Positions 16,234-24,657 of a stretch of DNA of 64,000 bases are shown here, piece after piece (positions within the stretch are counted from its first letter, which is position 1; the number at the start of each line of letters is the position of its first letter). The stretch comes from Duganella sp. BJB476 (GTDB lineage Bacteria > Pseudomonadota > Gammaproteobacteria > Burkholderiales > Burkholderiaceae_D): NCBI RefSeq assembly GCF_003416895.1, contig NZ_QVIO01000001.1:496001-560000 (forward strand). Direction: 5' to 3'. The notes beneath the pieces are model-generated. The model was given only the letters and a program-made list of their open reading frames with translations, was not told the DNA's origin and made no database searches. Made by a program: the position numbers and the translations under genes.

Positions 16234-18891
16234 CTAGGCCGCGTTGCTGGCCGTCGTCGGCAGGGCCGGGCCGGCGCGGAAGGTGTTGCGGCCACCCTGT
16301 TTGGCCTCGTACAGCAGCACGTCGGCGCGGTTCAGCAGTTCGGCCGGGGTGACATCCTCGCCGCGGTAGTAGGCCAGGCCGATGCTGGCGGAGATCGACA
16401 CCACCGTGCCATCCAGGTCGAACGGCGCCTGCATCGCGGCGACGATCTTGGCCGCCAGCGCATCGGCGGCGTCGACCCGGGCGATGCGCTCCATGATGAT
16501 GGTGAACTCGTCGCCGCCCAGGCGGGCGACGGTGTCGCTGGCGCGCACGGCGTGCGTGAGCCGTCCCGAAAAAGCCCTCAGCAGCGCATCGCCGACGCTA
16601 TGGCCGAAGGTGTCGTTGACCGGCTTGAAGCGGTCGATATCCATGTACATCACCGCCATCAGGCTGTGGTTCTCGCGGCAGTCTGCCATGGTGTCCTGGA
16701 GCTTTTGCAGGAAGCCGGCGCGGTTGGTCAGCCCGGTCAGCGCATCGACCTGCGACAGCTTGAGCAGGCGCTGCTTCTCGCGCTTTTGCGCCGTGATGTC
16801 CTGCCGCATGACGTGGAAGCCGATCACGGTGACGCCGTCTTCGTCCATCTGCGGGATGTAGACCACCTCGAAGGTGCGGCCGACGGCGGTGTCGGGATCT
16901 TCCTCTTCGAAGGTCAGGGTCTGGCCGGCCAGCGCGCGCTTGATGTAGGGCGCCAGGAATTGATAGCGCTCTCCGCCCATGGTCGCCTCGATGGTCTTGC
17001 CCAGCACCGTCACGCCGGTGCGGTTGAATTCCCGTTCGTAGGCGACGTTGTGGAAGCGGTAGATCTCCTCCGAATCGACATACGCCACCATCGCCGGCAG
17101 CGTGTCGGCGATGGTGCGCAGCCGCGATTCGCTTTCGCGCAGCGCCATCACCGATTTGCGCACGTGGGTGATATCGTCCACCGTGCCGACGTAGCCGTAG
17201 ATTTGGCCGTCCACCACCATCGCCGCGACCTTGAACGAGATCCAGATCATCATGCCGTCGGGGTGCACGCAGCGCACCGTGTCCTGGTAGGGCGCGCGGG
17301 TTTTTGCCATGTGGCCCAGGGCCGCCTTGAGCACCGGGCGGTCGTTGGGGTGGACGGCGCGCATCCACTGATCGCCCAGCGCCTCTTCTCGCGTCAGACC
17401 GGTGATGAATTCGAAGGTGCGGTTGACGTAGGTGCAGTGGCCGGCGGGATCGGCCCGTATCAATCCGAGCGGCGAGGCGTCGTTGACGGCCGCCAGTTCC
17501 GCCTGGTTCTTGCGCATCGCCAGTTCGCTTTCCTTGCGCGGCGTGATGTCGCGCGTGGTCACGGCCACGCCGTCGTGGATGGCGACGATCTGATGGTGCA
17601 GCCACAGATGGTCCGCGCCCGGCAGGAAGTCGACTTCGAATTCCTCCTCGAGCGGCCGGCCGCTGGACAGCACTGTCTTGTACTTTTCGATGAAGCCCTT
17701 GGTGTGCAGCGCAGGCAGCACCTCGATCAGGCGCTTGCCCTTGACTTCTTCGGCGGTGGAGCCCAGCAGCGCCGCGCCGCGTTCATTCAGGTCGGCGATG
17801 GTGAAGTCGACCACCTCCTTGCCCGGACCGCGCATGTGGCAGGCCTTTAACAGGTAGACCGCGTCCATGCTGGCGTCGGCCGCGGCCCGCAGCATGGTCT
17901 GCGCTTCGGTGACCATGCGCGCGCTGCGCCGCAGGCGGTGCGCCTGTTGCATCAGCAGGCCGACAAACAGCAGCACCAGCACGGAGGCGACTGCCACCGC
18001 CCGGTAATAGATGTCGCGCCGGTGCTCGAAGGTTGCCATCGCCGAGGTGACCGGGTTGCCGACCACCGCCAGCATCAGGTAGCGCGGCATTTCGGTGTAA
18101 CCGTAGATGCGTTCGACGGCGTCGAACGGATGCGCCAGCAGCAGCTCGTCCGACTGCTGTCCGCCGCCTTGCGCCGCCGTGAAGTCGATCGAGTCGCTGA
18201 TGATCAGCTGTTCGTCGACGCGGGCGGTGGACATGCCGTTTTCGCGGCTGATCAACAGCACCGCGCCGCCGGGATCGACGTTCAGGCGGTCGTAGTCCTC
18301 GACGAAGGCGGCCGGATCAATCATCACCATGATGATGCCGGCGAACTCGCCCTGGCGGTCGTTCAGCCGGCGCGAAATCAGGATCTGCCATTTCTTGGTG
18401 CGCGGTTCGACCACCGGGGTCGACACCAGCGGCGTATCGGCCGGATTGTTGGCGTGATGGAGCAACAGCGGCTGCTCGCGCAGGTCCGGCGCGAAGTAGC
18501 CGTTGCGGCTGTCTATCAGCTTGCCGTCGGCGCTGATCAACGCCAGCGGCAGGTCCAGCTTGGACGGCAGCAGCGAATCGAGCAGGCCGTTCCTGCGGGT
18601 GAATTCGGCCAGCCGCAGCGTGCCGCCGGTTTCCTCGTATTTGAGCTTGAACAGCTGCGTCGCGTGGTCGATCTGGCGCAGCAGGTGGTTGGTGTGTTCG
18701 GCCAGCGTGCGCGCCAGCGACTGGCTATGCAGCACCGCCTCGTAATGGGCGTTCTGCTTCTCCTGGCCGATCTGGTACGCCGCGGCCGCCCACATGGCCG
18801 CCAGCAGCGCCAGTGCAAACACCGGCAGCAGTATCGCGCGATACAGGCGGCTTAAGTAATTCACAAACGGGCGAGTGGCAAAAGGGTTCAT
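16234..18891 (-). CDS. Membrane sensor diguanylate cyclase (Cache-PAS-GGDEF)
   Basis: An 885-residue protein from the ATG at 18891; the reading frame upstream of this point is only the shadow of the divergent glycosylase gene. A TM segment near residues 17-38 and another near 295-318 enclose a periplasmic Cache-like sensor domain. Cytoplasmic PAS domains follow (about 335-450, 455-575, 580-705), then a GGDEF domain with an intact GGDEF motif near residue 792 and an RxxD inhibitory site (RASD) five residues before it. It should make cyclic di-GMP in response to an external signal and be inhibited by its product. No EAL domain is present. Confidence 0.9.
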   Translation of the reverse strand: MNPFATRPFVNYLSRLYRAILLPVFALALLAAMWAAAAYQIGQEKQNAHYEAVLHSQSLARTLAEHTNHLLRQIDHATQLFKLKYEETGGTLRLAEFTRRNGLLDSLLPSKLDLPLALISADGKLIDSRNGYFAPDLREQPLLLHHANNPADTPLVSTPVVEPRTKKWQILISRRLNDRQGEFAGIIMVMIDPAAFVEDYDRLNVDPGGAVLLISRENGMSTARVDEQLIISDSIDFTAAQGGGQQSDELLLAHPFDAVERIYGYTEMPRYLMLAVVGNPVTSAMATFEHRRDIYYRAVAVASVLVLLFVGLLMQQAHRLRRSARMVTEAQTMLRAAADASMDAVYLLKACHMRGPGKEVVDFTIADLNERGAALLGSTAEEVKGKRLIEVLPALHTKGFIEKYKTVLSSGRPLEEEFEVDFLPGADHLWLHHQIVAIHDGVAVTTRDITPRKESELAMRKNQAELAAVNDASPLGLIRADPAGHCTYVNRTFEFITGLTREEALGDQWMRAVHPNDRPVLKAALGHMAKTRAPYQDTVRCVHPDGMMIWISFKVAAMVVDGQIYGYVGTVDDITHVRKSVMALRESESRLRTIADTLPAMVAYVDSEEIYRFHNVAYEREFNRTGVTVLGKTIEATMGGERYQFLAPYIKRALAGQTLTFEEEDPDTAVGRTFEVVYIPQMDEDGVTVIGFHVMRQDITAQKREKQRLLKLSQVDALTGLTNRAGFLQKLQDTMADCRENHSLMAVMYMDIDRFKPVNDTFGHSVGDALLRAFSGRLTHAVRASDTVARLGGDEFTIIMERIARVDAADALAAKIVAAMQAPFDLDGTVVSISASIGLAYYRGEDVTPAELLNRADVLLYEAKQGGRNTFRAGPALPTTASNAA

Positions 18892-19035
18892 CGAAAATCT
18901 ACGTTCACCGCGAAAAGGAAGCTGCTTGCCATGTGTGGATATTCTGCACGGAAATGTCACGTTTGTGGTTGGCGAGTCAAAAAAAACCGCTTTCCGATCA
19001 CAGGCAATGTTGATTTCTTTATTAGAATAGCGTTC

Positions 19036-20277
19036 ATGAACGAATTGATTATCAGCCTGGCCGCGGCAAGGGCGCTGCACCTGGCGGCGCAGGGATTGCT
19101 GCAGCCGCGCCGCCGCAAGGCGCGCCAGGCCGATGTGGTGGACGCGATCCGGCAAATGGGCGTGCTGCAGATCGACACCATCCACGTGGTGGCGCGCAGC
19201 CCCTACCTGGTGCTGTGGAGCCGCCTGGGCGACTATCCGCAACCGTGGCTGGAGCAGGCGCTGGCGGCCGGCCAGCTGTTCGAGTACTGGGCGCACGAGG
19301 CCTGCTTCGTGCCGATCGAGGATTACGGCCTGTATCGCCACCGCATGCTGGACCCGGCCGCGATGGGCTGGAAGTATTCCGAGACCTGGATGGTCGAACG
19401 CCGCGCCGATGTCGACGCCGTGCTGGCCCACATCCGCGCCAACGGCCCGACCCGCTCCTCGGACTTCGAGCGCACCGACGGCCAGAGCGGCGGCTGGTGG
19501 AGCTGGAAGCCGGAAAAGCGTTCGCTGGAAGTGCTGTTCACGTCCGGCGCGCTGATGATCGCCGCGCGCGAGAACTTCCAGCGCATCTACGACCTGGCCG
19601 AGCGCGTGCTGCCCGGCTGGGACGACAGCCGCATGCCGCACATGGACGACACCCGCCGCGCGCTGGTGCTGAAGGCGGTCAAGGCGATGGGCTGCGCCCG
19701 CGCCGGCTGGATCAGCGACTACTTCCGCACCAAGCCGCCGCGCCTCGATCCGGCGGAGCTGGTCGAGCAGGGCCTGCTGCTGCGCGCCTGGGTCGATGAC
19801 TGGGACGATCCGATCTATGTCCACCCTGACCACGCCGAACTGTTGGCCGCTGCCGCCGCAGGCACGCTGGCGCCGACGCTGACCACCATCCTGTCGCCGT
19901 TCGACCCGGTGGTGTGGGACCGCCGCCGCGCGCTGGAACTGTTCGGCTTCGACTACCGGCTGGAGTGCTACACTCCGGCGGAGAAGCGCCGCTACGGCTA
20001 CTTCACGCTGCCCATCCTGCGGCGCGGCGCGTTGGTCGGCCGGGTGGACGCCAAGGCGCACCGGCGCGGCGGCGTCTTCGAATTGAAATCGCTGGCGCTA
20101 GAGCCGGGCGTGCGCGTCAGCGACCGTTTCGTGCGCGACGTCGCTAGCGCCTTGCAGCGCCTGGCCAACTGGCACGAGTGCCCCGATGTACAGATCACCC
20201 AGGCCACGCCGGAGAGTTTTGCGCCGCTGCTGCGCGCCGCGCTGGCCACCAACACCAAGGAAATGGAAGCTGCATGA
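19036..20277 (+). CDS. ycaQ: YcaQ/AlkX-type DNA glycosylase (winged-helix, HTH_42)
   Basis: A 413-residue protein from the ATG at 19036. It belongs to the HTH_42 family of glycosylases that remove bulky and cross-linked bases. The GVLQIDTIHVV segment near residue 35 carries the Q-x-D motif of the AlkX/YcaQ branch, as opposed to QxQ in AlkZ; LSPFDPVVWDRRRA (about 290) and the basic C-terminal winged helices fit too. It is the first gene of a close cluster with the DUF2804 gene (10 bp) and the PatZ-like gene (15 bp). It acts in the cytoplasm on DNA. Confidence 0.85.
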   Translation: MNELIISLAAARALHLAAQGLLQPRRRKARQADVVDAIRQMGVLQIDTIHVVARSPYLVLWSRLGDYPQPWLEQALAAGQLFEYWAHEACFVPIEDYGLYRHRMLDPAAMGWKYSETWMVERRADVDAVLAHIRANGPTRSSDFERTDGQSGGWWSWKPEKRSLEVLFTSGALMIAARENFQRIYDLAERVLPGWDDSRMPHMDDTRRALVLKAVKAMGCARAGWISDYFRTKPPRLDPAELVEQGLLLRAWVDDWDDPIYVHPDHAELLAAAAAGTLAPTLTTILSPFDPVVWDRRRALELFGFDYRLECYTPAEKRRYGYFTLPILRRGALVGRVDAKAHRRGGVFELKSLALEPGVRVSDRFVRDVASALQRLANWHECPDVQITQATPESFAPLLRAALATNTKEMEAA

Positions 20278-20287
20278 TGGGAGTTCA

Positions 20288-21277
20288 ATGAGTTTGCCCG
20301 CCGCCCCCGCCAGCCTGCTGAGCCCCGACGGCCAGCCGCTATTCGGCCGCTACGCCGGCCAGGTTGGCCATATCGACTGGAGCCAGCTGGCCGCGCCGTT
20401 TGCGCGCAGCCGTTTCTGGCGCCGCTTTCACCACAAGCGCTGGCATTACGTGGCGCTGTGCACCGAGCAGATATTCTGCGCGGTGGCCATCGTCGACCTG
20501 GGCTGGACCAGCACCGCCTTCGCCTACGCCTTCGACCGCAGCGACGGCGACATGCTGGCCAACTTCGGCCAGGACGGCCTGCCCGGCCTGTCGGCGCGGC
20601 TGGCCGACCATGCCGGCGCGTCGAGCAGCTTCAAGACGCGCAAGAGCAGCATCGCCATCGACAGTCGCGACGACGGCAGCTACGCGCTGACGCTGCGCTG
20701 CGACTACCTGGAGATCGACGCCGAATTCGGTCCCGGCGCCTCGCCGCTGCTGCTGGCCACCGGGCCGGTGGCGCAAGGCTCGGTGCACGCGACGCAGAAG
20801 TCGTCCGGCCTGCCGCTGAGCGGTGAGGTGCGCACCTTCCGCGAGGACTACAACCTGGCCGGCGGCGTCGCCAGCTTCGATTACTCCAACGGCCTGCTGG
20901 CGCGGAACACCGCCTGGCGCTGGGCCTCGGCGCACAATCTGGAGATGGGCTTCAATCTGCAGTCGGGCTACTTCGGCGGCAACGAGAACGCGCTGTGGCT
21001 GGACGGCCAGGTGCACGCGCTGGCGCCCGTGCACTTCATCTACGACAGCAGCGATCCGCTGTCGCAGTGGCACATCTTCACCGAGGACGATTTGCTGGAG
21101 CTGTACTTCACGCCGGAAGGCGCGCGCCGCGACAACAAGAACCTGGTGGTGGCGGCCAGCCGCTATCTGCAGCCGATCGGCACCTTCACCGGTTGGGTGC
21201 GCAGCGCGCCCGACCAACCGAAACGCATGGTCACGCAGATGATGGGCGTGACCGAGGATCATGCATCACGTTGGTAA
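20288..21277 (+). CDS. DUF2804 family protein
   Basis: A 329-residue protein starting at the ATG at 20288 behind GGGAG; earlier in-frame starts overlap the glycosylase gene. It matches the DUF2804 type: RFWRRFHHKRWHYVAL (about residue 40), AIVDLGWTSTAFAYAFDR (about 65), the long beta-rich middle and NLVVAASRYLQPIGTFTG near the end. Function is unknown for the family; the all-beta architecture suggests binding of a lipid or sugar. There is no signal peptide. It is co-transcribed with its neighbours on spacing. Confidence 0.8.
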   Translation: MSLPAAPASLLSPDGQPLFGRYAGQVGHIDWSQLAAPFARSRFWRRFHHKRWHYVALCTEQIFCAVAIVDLGWTSTAFAYAFDRSDGDMLANFGQDGLPGLSARLADHAGASSSFKTRKSSIAIDSRDDGSYALTLRCDYLEIDAEFGPGASPLLLATGPVAQGSVHATQKSSGLPLSGEVRTFREDYNLAGGVASFDYSNGLLARNTAWRWASAHNLEMGFNLQSGYFGGNENALWLDGQVHALAPVHFIYDSSDPLSQWHIFTEDDLLELYFTPEGARRDNKNLVVAASRYLQPIGTFTGWVRSAPDQPKRMVTQMMGVTEDHASRW

Positions 21278-21292
21278 AAAGGTAGGGCCGCC

Positions 21293-23701
21293 ATGAGCAT
21301 CAGGAATCTCGACCAATTGTTCCAACCGCGCTCGGTGGCCGTGATCGGCGCATCGGACAACCCGCAGCGCATCGGCACGCGCGTGCTGGCCAACCTGGCG
21401 GAAGCCGGTTTTGGCCGCGACGGCGGCGCCATCTGGCCGCTCAATCCCAAGCACCAGCTGCTGCACGACATGCCGTGCTACGCCAGGGTGTCGGCCTTGC
21501 CGGCGGCGCCGGACCTGGCCATCCTGTGCTCGCCGCCGTCGACGATACCTGGGCTGATCGCGGAACTGGGCGCGCGCGGCACCCGCGCCGCCATCGTCAT
21601 GACGGCGGGGCTGGCCGACATCAAGGCCGGCAGCCGCAGCTTGCAGCAGGCGATGCTGGAGGCGGCCAAGCCGCACCTGCTGCGCATCCTGGGACCGGGC
21701 AGCGTCGGCCTGCAATCGCCGGCGCTGGGGCTCAACGCCAGCTTCACCCATCTCGCCGCCGATCCCGGCAAGCTGGCCTTCGTGTCGCAATCGGGCGCGC
21801 TGGGCGCGGCGGTGCTGGACTGGGCCAGCCTGCGCGGCATCGGCTTCTCGCGCTTTGTCGCGATGGGCGAGGGCGCCGACGTCGATTTCGGCGACCTGCT
21901 GGACTACCTGGCCGGCGATCCCGGGACCGAGGCCATCCTGCTGTGCATCGAGGATGTCCGTTGCGCGCGCAAGTTCATGTCGGCCGGACGGCTGGCGGCG
22001 CGCGGCAAGCCTGTGATCGTGCTGAAAGTGGGGCGTGACGCCGCCCCCGGCGCCGACCTGGTGTTCGACGCCGCGATCCGCCGCGCCGGCATGCTGCGCG
22101 TGCATTCCACCGAAGACCTGTTCGACGCCGTCGAGACGCTGGCGCGCCAGCGGCCGCAGCGCGGCGAACGGCTGGCGGTGCTGACCAACGGCGTCGGCCT
22201 GGGCCTGATCGCGGCCGACGCGCTGGAATGCGGCGGCGCCCAACTGGCGCCGCTGTCGGCCGAGACCTTGCGCCTGCTGAAGCGCGCCGACGCGCCGCTG
22301 ACCAATCCCGTCGACCTGCTGGCCGACGTGCCGGTCGAGCGCTACACCAGCGCGGTGGAAGCGCTGCTACGCGAAACCCAGGCCGACGCGCTGCTGTTCC
22401 TGCACGCGCCCACCGCCATGGTGCCCAGCAGCCTGATTGCGGCGGCGGTGGCGCCGATGATGCGCAACGCCTCCAAGAACGTGCTGTCCTGCTGGCTGGG
22501 CGGCCGTTCGGTGGCGGCCGCGCGCCAGGTGTTCGCCGACGCCGGCCTGCCCACCTACGACACGCCGGAAAAGGCGATCCATGGCTTCCTGCAAATCGCC
22601 CAGTACCGGCGCAACCAGGACCTGCTGATGGAAGTGCCGGCGCGCCTGCCGGCCACCGCGGCGCCGGAACGCGCGGCGGCGCAGGCGCTGGTGATCGCCG
22701 CTTTGGCCGCCGGCCGCGGCGATTTGTCCGACAAGGATGCGCGCGAGCTGCTGTCGGCCTACGGCATCGCCCTGGCGACGCCGCAGCAGGCCGCGCTGAC
22801 CGGCCCGACGCTGGCGGCGGCTTGCATCCAGATCGCCACCGATCCGGTGTTCGGCCCGGTGGTGTTCTTCGGCCAGGGCGGCATCGCGGCGGAGGTGGCG
22901 GCCGACCGCGCCGCCGGCCTGCCGCCGCTGAACATGGTGCTGGCGCGCGACATGGTCGGCCGCACCCGCGTGGCGCGCCTGCTGGCGCAAGGCCAGACCG
23001 CCGCCGACGCCGACGCGCTGTGCCGCACGCTGGTGCAGGTAGCCGACATGGTGGCCGACCTGCCGCAGCTGGCGGAACTCGATCTCAATCCGCTGCTGGC
23101 GATCGGCGGCGGCGTGGTGGCGCTGGCCGCGCGCGTGCGGCTGGCGCCGGCGCGCAGCGACAACACGCTGGCGATCCGCCCCTATCCGCTGGAACTGGAG
23201 CAGGAGCTGGACTGGGGCGGCGGCCGCATCCTGCTGCGGCCGATCCGGCCGGAGGACGCGCCGCAGCACCAGGTGTTCTTCGCCGCGCTGGATCCGGACG
23301 ACGTGCGGCTGCGCTTTTTCACCGCCATGCGCGAACTGCCGCCGTCGCAGCTGGCGCGGCTGACCCAGATCGACTACGACCGCGCGATGGCCTTCATCGC
23401 CACCCGCAACGGCCAGGGTGGCGAACCGGAAACGCTGGGTGTGGTGCGCGCCGTGGCCGATGCGGACAATCAGTCCGCTGAATTTGCCATCATCGTGCGT
23501 TCCGACTTGAAGGGGCAGGGGCTGGGCTACATTCTGTTCCAGAAACTGGTCGATTATTTCCGCAGCCGCGGCACGGCGGAAATCGTCGGCGACGCCTTGT
23601 CGGAAAATCTCGGCGTGCAAAAGCTGGTGCGCCATTTCGGCGGCGTGGTTTTGCCGCACCCGGAGGCGGGAATGGTGCGGCTTCAATTGTCTTTACGATA
23701 G
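21293..23701 (+). CDS. PatZ-like CoA-ligase/GNAT fusion with a shortened ATP-grasp domain
   Basis: An 802-residue fusion of an NDP-forming acyl-CoA synthetase-like region with a C-terminal GNAT acetyltransferase. Order: CoA-binding (SVAVIGASDNPQRIGTRV, residue 14), succinyl-CoA-ligase-like domains (VSQSGALGAAVLDW about 164; VLTNGVGLGLIAADAL about 300), an ATP-grasp remnant (about 480-620) and GNAT (about 640-802; SDLKGQGLGYILFQKLV is the acetyl-CoA loop). PatZ/Pat proteins acetylate lysines of metabolic enzymes such as Acs, and their ligase half is a non-catalytic sensor. Full members have about 890 residues. Here the ATP-grasp front, with the Lys and the HKSDVGGV stretch, is absent: SAYGIALATPQ is followed almost at once by DPVFGPVVFFGQGG. 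Confidence 0.85.
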   Translation: MSIRNLDQLFQPRSVAVIGASDNPQRIGTRVLANLAEAGFGRDGGAIWPLNPKHQLLHDMPCYARVSALPAAPDLAILCSPPSTIPGLIAELGARGTRAAIVMTAGLADIKAGSRSLQQAMLEAAKPHLLRILGPGSVGLQSPALGLNASFTHLAADPGKLAFVSQSGALGAAVLDWASLRGIGFSRFVAMGEGADVDFGDLLDYLAGDPGTEAILLCIEDVRCARKFMSAGRLAARGKPVIVLKVGRDAAPGADLVFDAAIRRAGMLRVHSTEDLFDAVETLARQRPQRGERLAVLTNGVGLGLIAADALECGGAQLAPLSAETLRLLKRADAPLTNPVDLLADVPVERYTSAVEALLRETQADALLFLHAPTAMVPSSLIAAAVAPMMRNASKNVLSCWLGGRSVAAARQVFADAGLPTYDTPEKAIHGFLQIAQYRRNQDLLMEVPARLPATAAPERAAAQALVIAALAAGRGDLSDKDARELLSAYGIALATPQQAALTGPTLAAACIQIATDPVFGPVVFFGQGGIAAEVAADRAAGLPPLNMVLARDMVGRTRVARLLAQGQTAADADALCRTLVQVADMVADLPQLAELDLNPLLAIGGGVVALAARVRLAPARSDNTLAIRPYPLELEQELDWGGGRILLRPIRPEDAPQHQVFFAALDPDDVRLRFFTAMRELPPSQLARLTQIDYDRAMAFIATRNGQGGEPETLGVVRAVADADNQSAEFAIIVRSDLKGQGLGYILFQKLVDYFRSRGTAEIVGDALSENLGVQKLVRHFGGVVLPHPEAGMVRLQLSLR

Positions 23702-23852
23702 CATTCGTGGCCGGGTTGTTATATATTGATATGCATAACGCTACGGCCTGTATTTGTTCTAGCTCAAAGCGTGTTTGTCGGCTTTATTTACACTTTTACT
23801 TCCGGTCTTGCCGCTCATCCGGGCGCGCGCAACTTCAGTTTTGGGAGTCAGA

Positions 23853-24578
23853 ATGTTAACTGCCACATATACTCTGGTAGCACTGTCGGTGGAACACGCA
23901 AGTGTCCGCCTCAGTTTGTTATCGTTCCAAAAGTATGTGCGCTCCACGCTGATGCATCAGAACAGCATCACCCTGTCGCAGCTGGAATATGCCTGCGAGA
24001 ACTTGAACAGCCTGTACCAGGCCTGCCACTGGCGTAAAACCGAGATGTACCTGATCCCCGCGCTGCGCGAGGCGACCGAGCGCGCCGACCAGCTGCTGGA
24101 CGAGCTCAACCGTCTGAACCAGTCGGCGCTGTTGTCGATCCGCATGCTGCAAGACAAGCTCGGCTCGGTGGCCGAGGTGCGCGACGAGCAGGTCAACCTG
24201 ATTTGCGACAGCATCGAAACCTTTTGCGCCTCGCTGCTGAAGCGGCTGGAAAAGGAAGAGCAGGAGCTGTTCGCCATCGCCCGCAACGCCATCGCCGGCG
24301 AAACGTGGTTTTCCATCGCGAATCAATTGATGATGCACGACAAGCATCTGGAAGAAATGAAACGCGCGGGCCTGACCGCGGTCGAGGCGGTCGAAGCCGC
24401 CAAGCCCAAGGCAGTGGCCGCGCGCAACCTGGCCGGCGCGGTCCGCGTGGTGGACGATGGCCAGATCAGCATCCCCGGTTTGCAGGTGTTGCCGATAGTA
24501 AGTATCGAGGAAAGCGCGGCGCAAACGGCGCCCGCCACCCTTGCCCGATCGACCCGGCAACTGCCGGCGATGAAATAA
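23853..24578 (+). CDS. Hemerythrin-like helical protein with unusual ligands
   Basis: A 241-residue protein from the ATG at 23853 behind GGGAG; an earlier in-frame ATG at 23775 lacks support. Residues 25-165 read as a four-helix bundle of the hemerythrin HHE shape (LEKEEQELFAIARNAI, then ETWFSIANQLMMHDKHLEEM), but the His of the usual H-x3-E ligand set in the second helix is not seen, so it may bind no di-iron centre. The C-terminal 70 residues are a low-complexity tail. It is monocistronic. Function is unknown; oxygen or NO sensing is only a guess from the fold. Confidence 0.6.
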   Translation: MLTATYTLVALSVEHASVRLSLLSFQKYVRSTLMHQNSITLSQLEYACENLNSLYQACHWRKTEMYLIPALREATERADQLLDELNRLNQSALLSIRMLQDKLGSVAEVRDEQVNLICDSIETFCASLLKRLEKEEQELFAIARNAIAGETWFSIANQLMMHDKHLEEMKRAGLTAVEAVEAAKPKAVAARNLAGAVRVVDDGQISIPGLQVLPIVSIEESAAQTAPATLARSTRQLPAMK

Positions 24579-24619
24579 CCGCCCAAATAGCATACGCATC
24601 GAGCAAATTCCCCTCGCTT

Positions 24620-24628
24620 TGCTATGAT
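24620..24628 (+). promoter_or_regulatory. Extended -10 promoter of the DUF349 gene
   Basis: TGCTATGAT (TGn plus TATGAT) lies 29 bp before the ATG of the DUF349 gene. No good -35 is seen, as is usual for extended -10 promoters. Confidence 0.45.
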
Positions 24629-24657
24629 GGTGGTTTTAGCCATCTCATAGCGCATCC

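Noticed and set aside
18892..20061. Extension of the Cache-PAS-GGDEF protein to 1275 residues
   Set aside because: The first 390 residues are antisense to the YcaQ-type gene and include a non-coding gap; the real start is the ATG at 18891 in front of the first membrane segment.
23715..23740. FNR box before the hemerythrin-like gene (TTGATATGCATAAC)
   Set aside because: Only one half-site matches TTGAT-N4-ATCAA; too weak to list as a feature.
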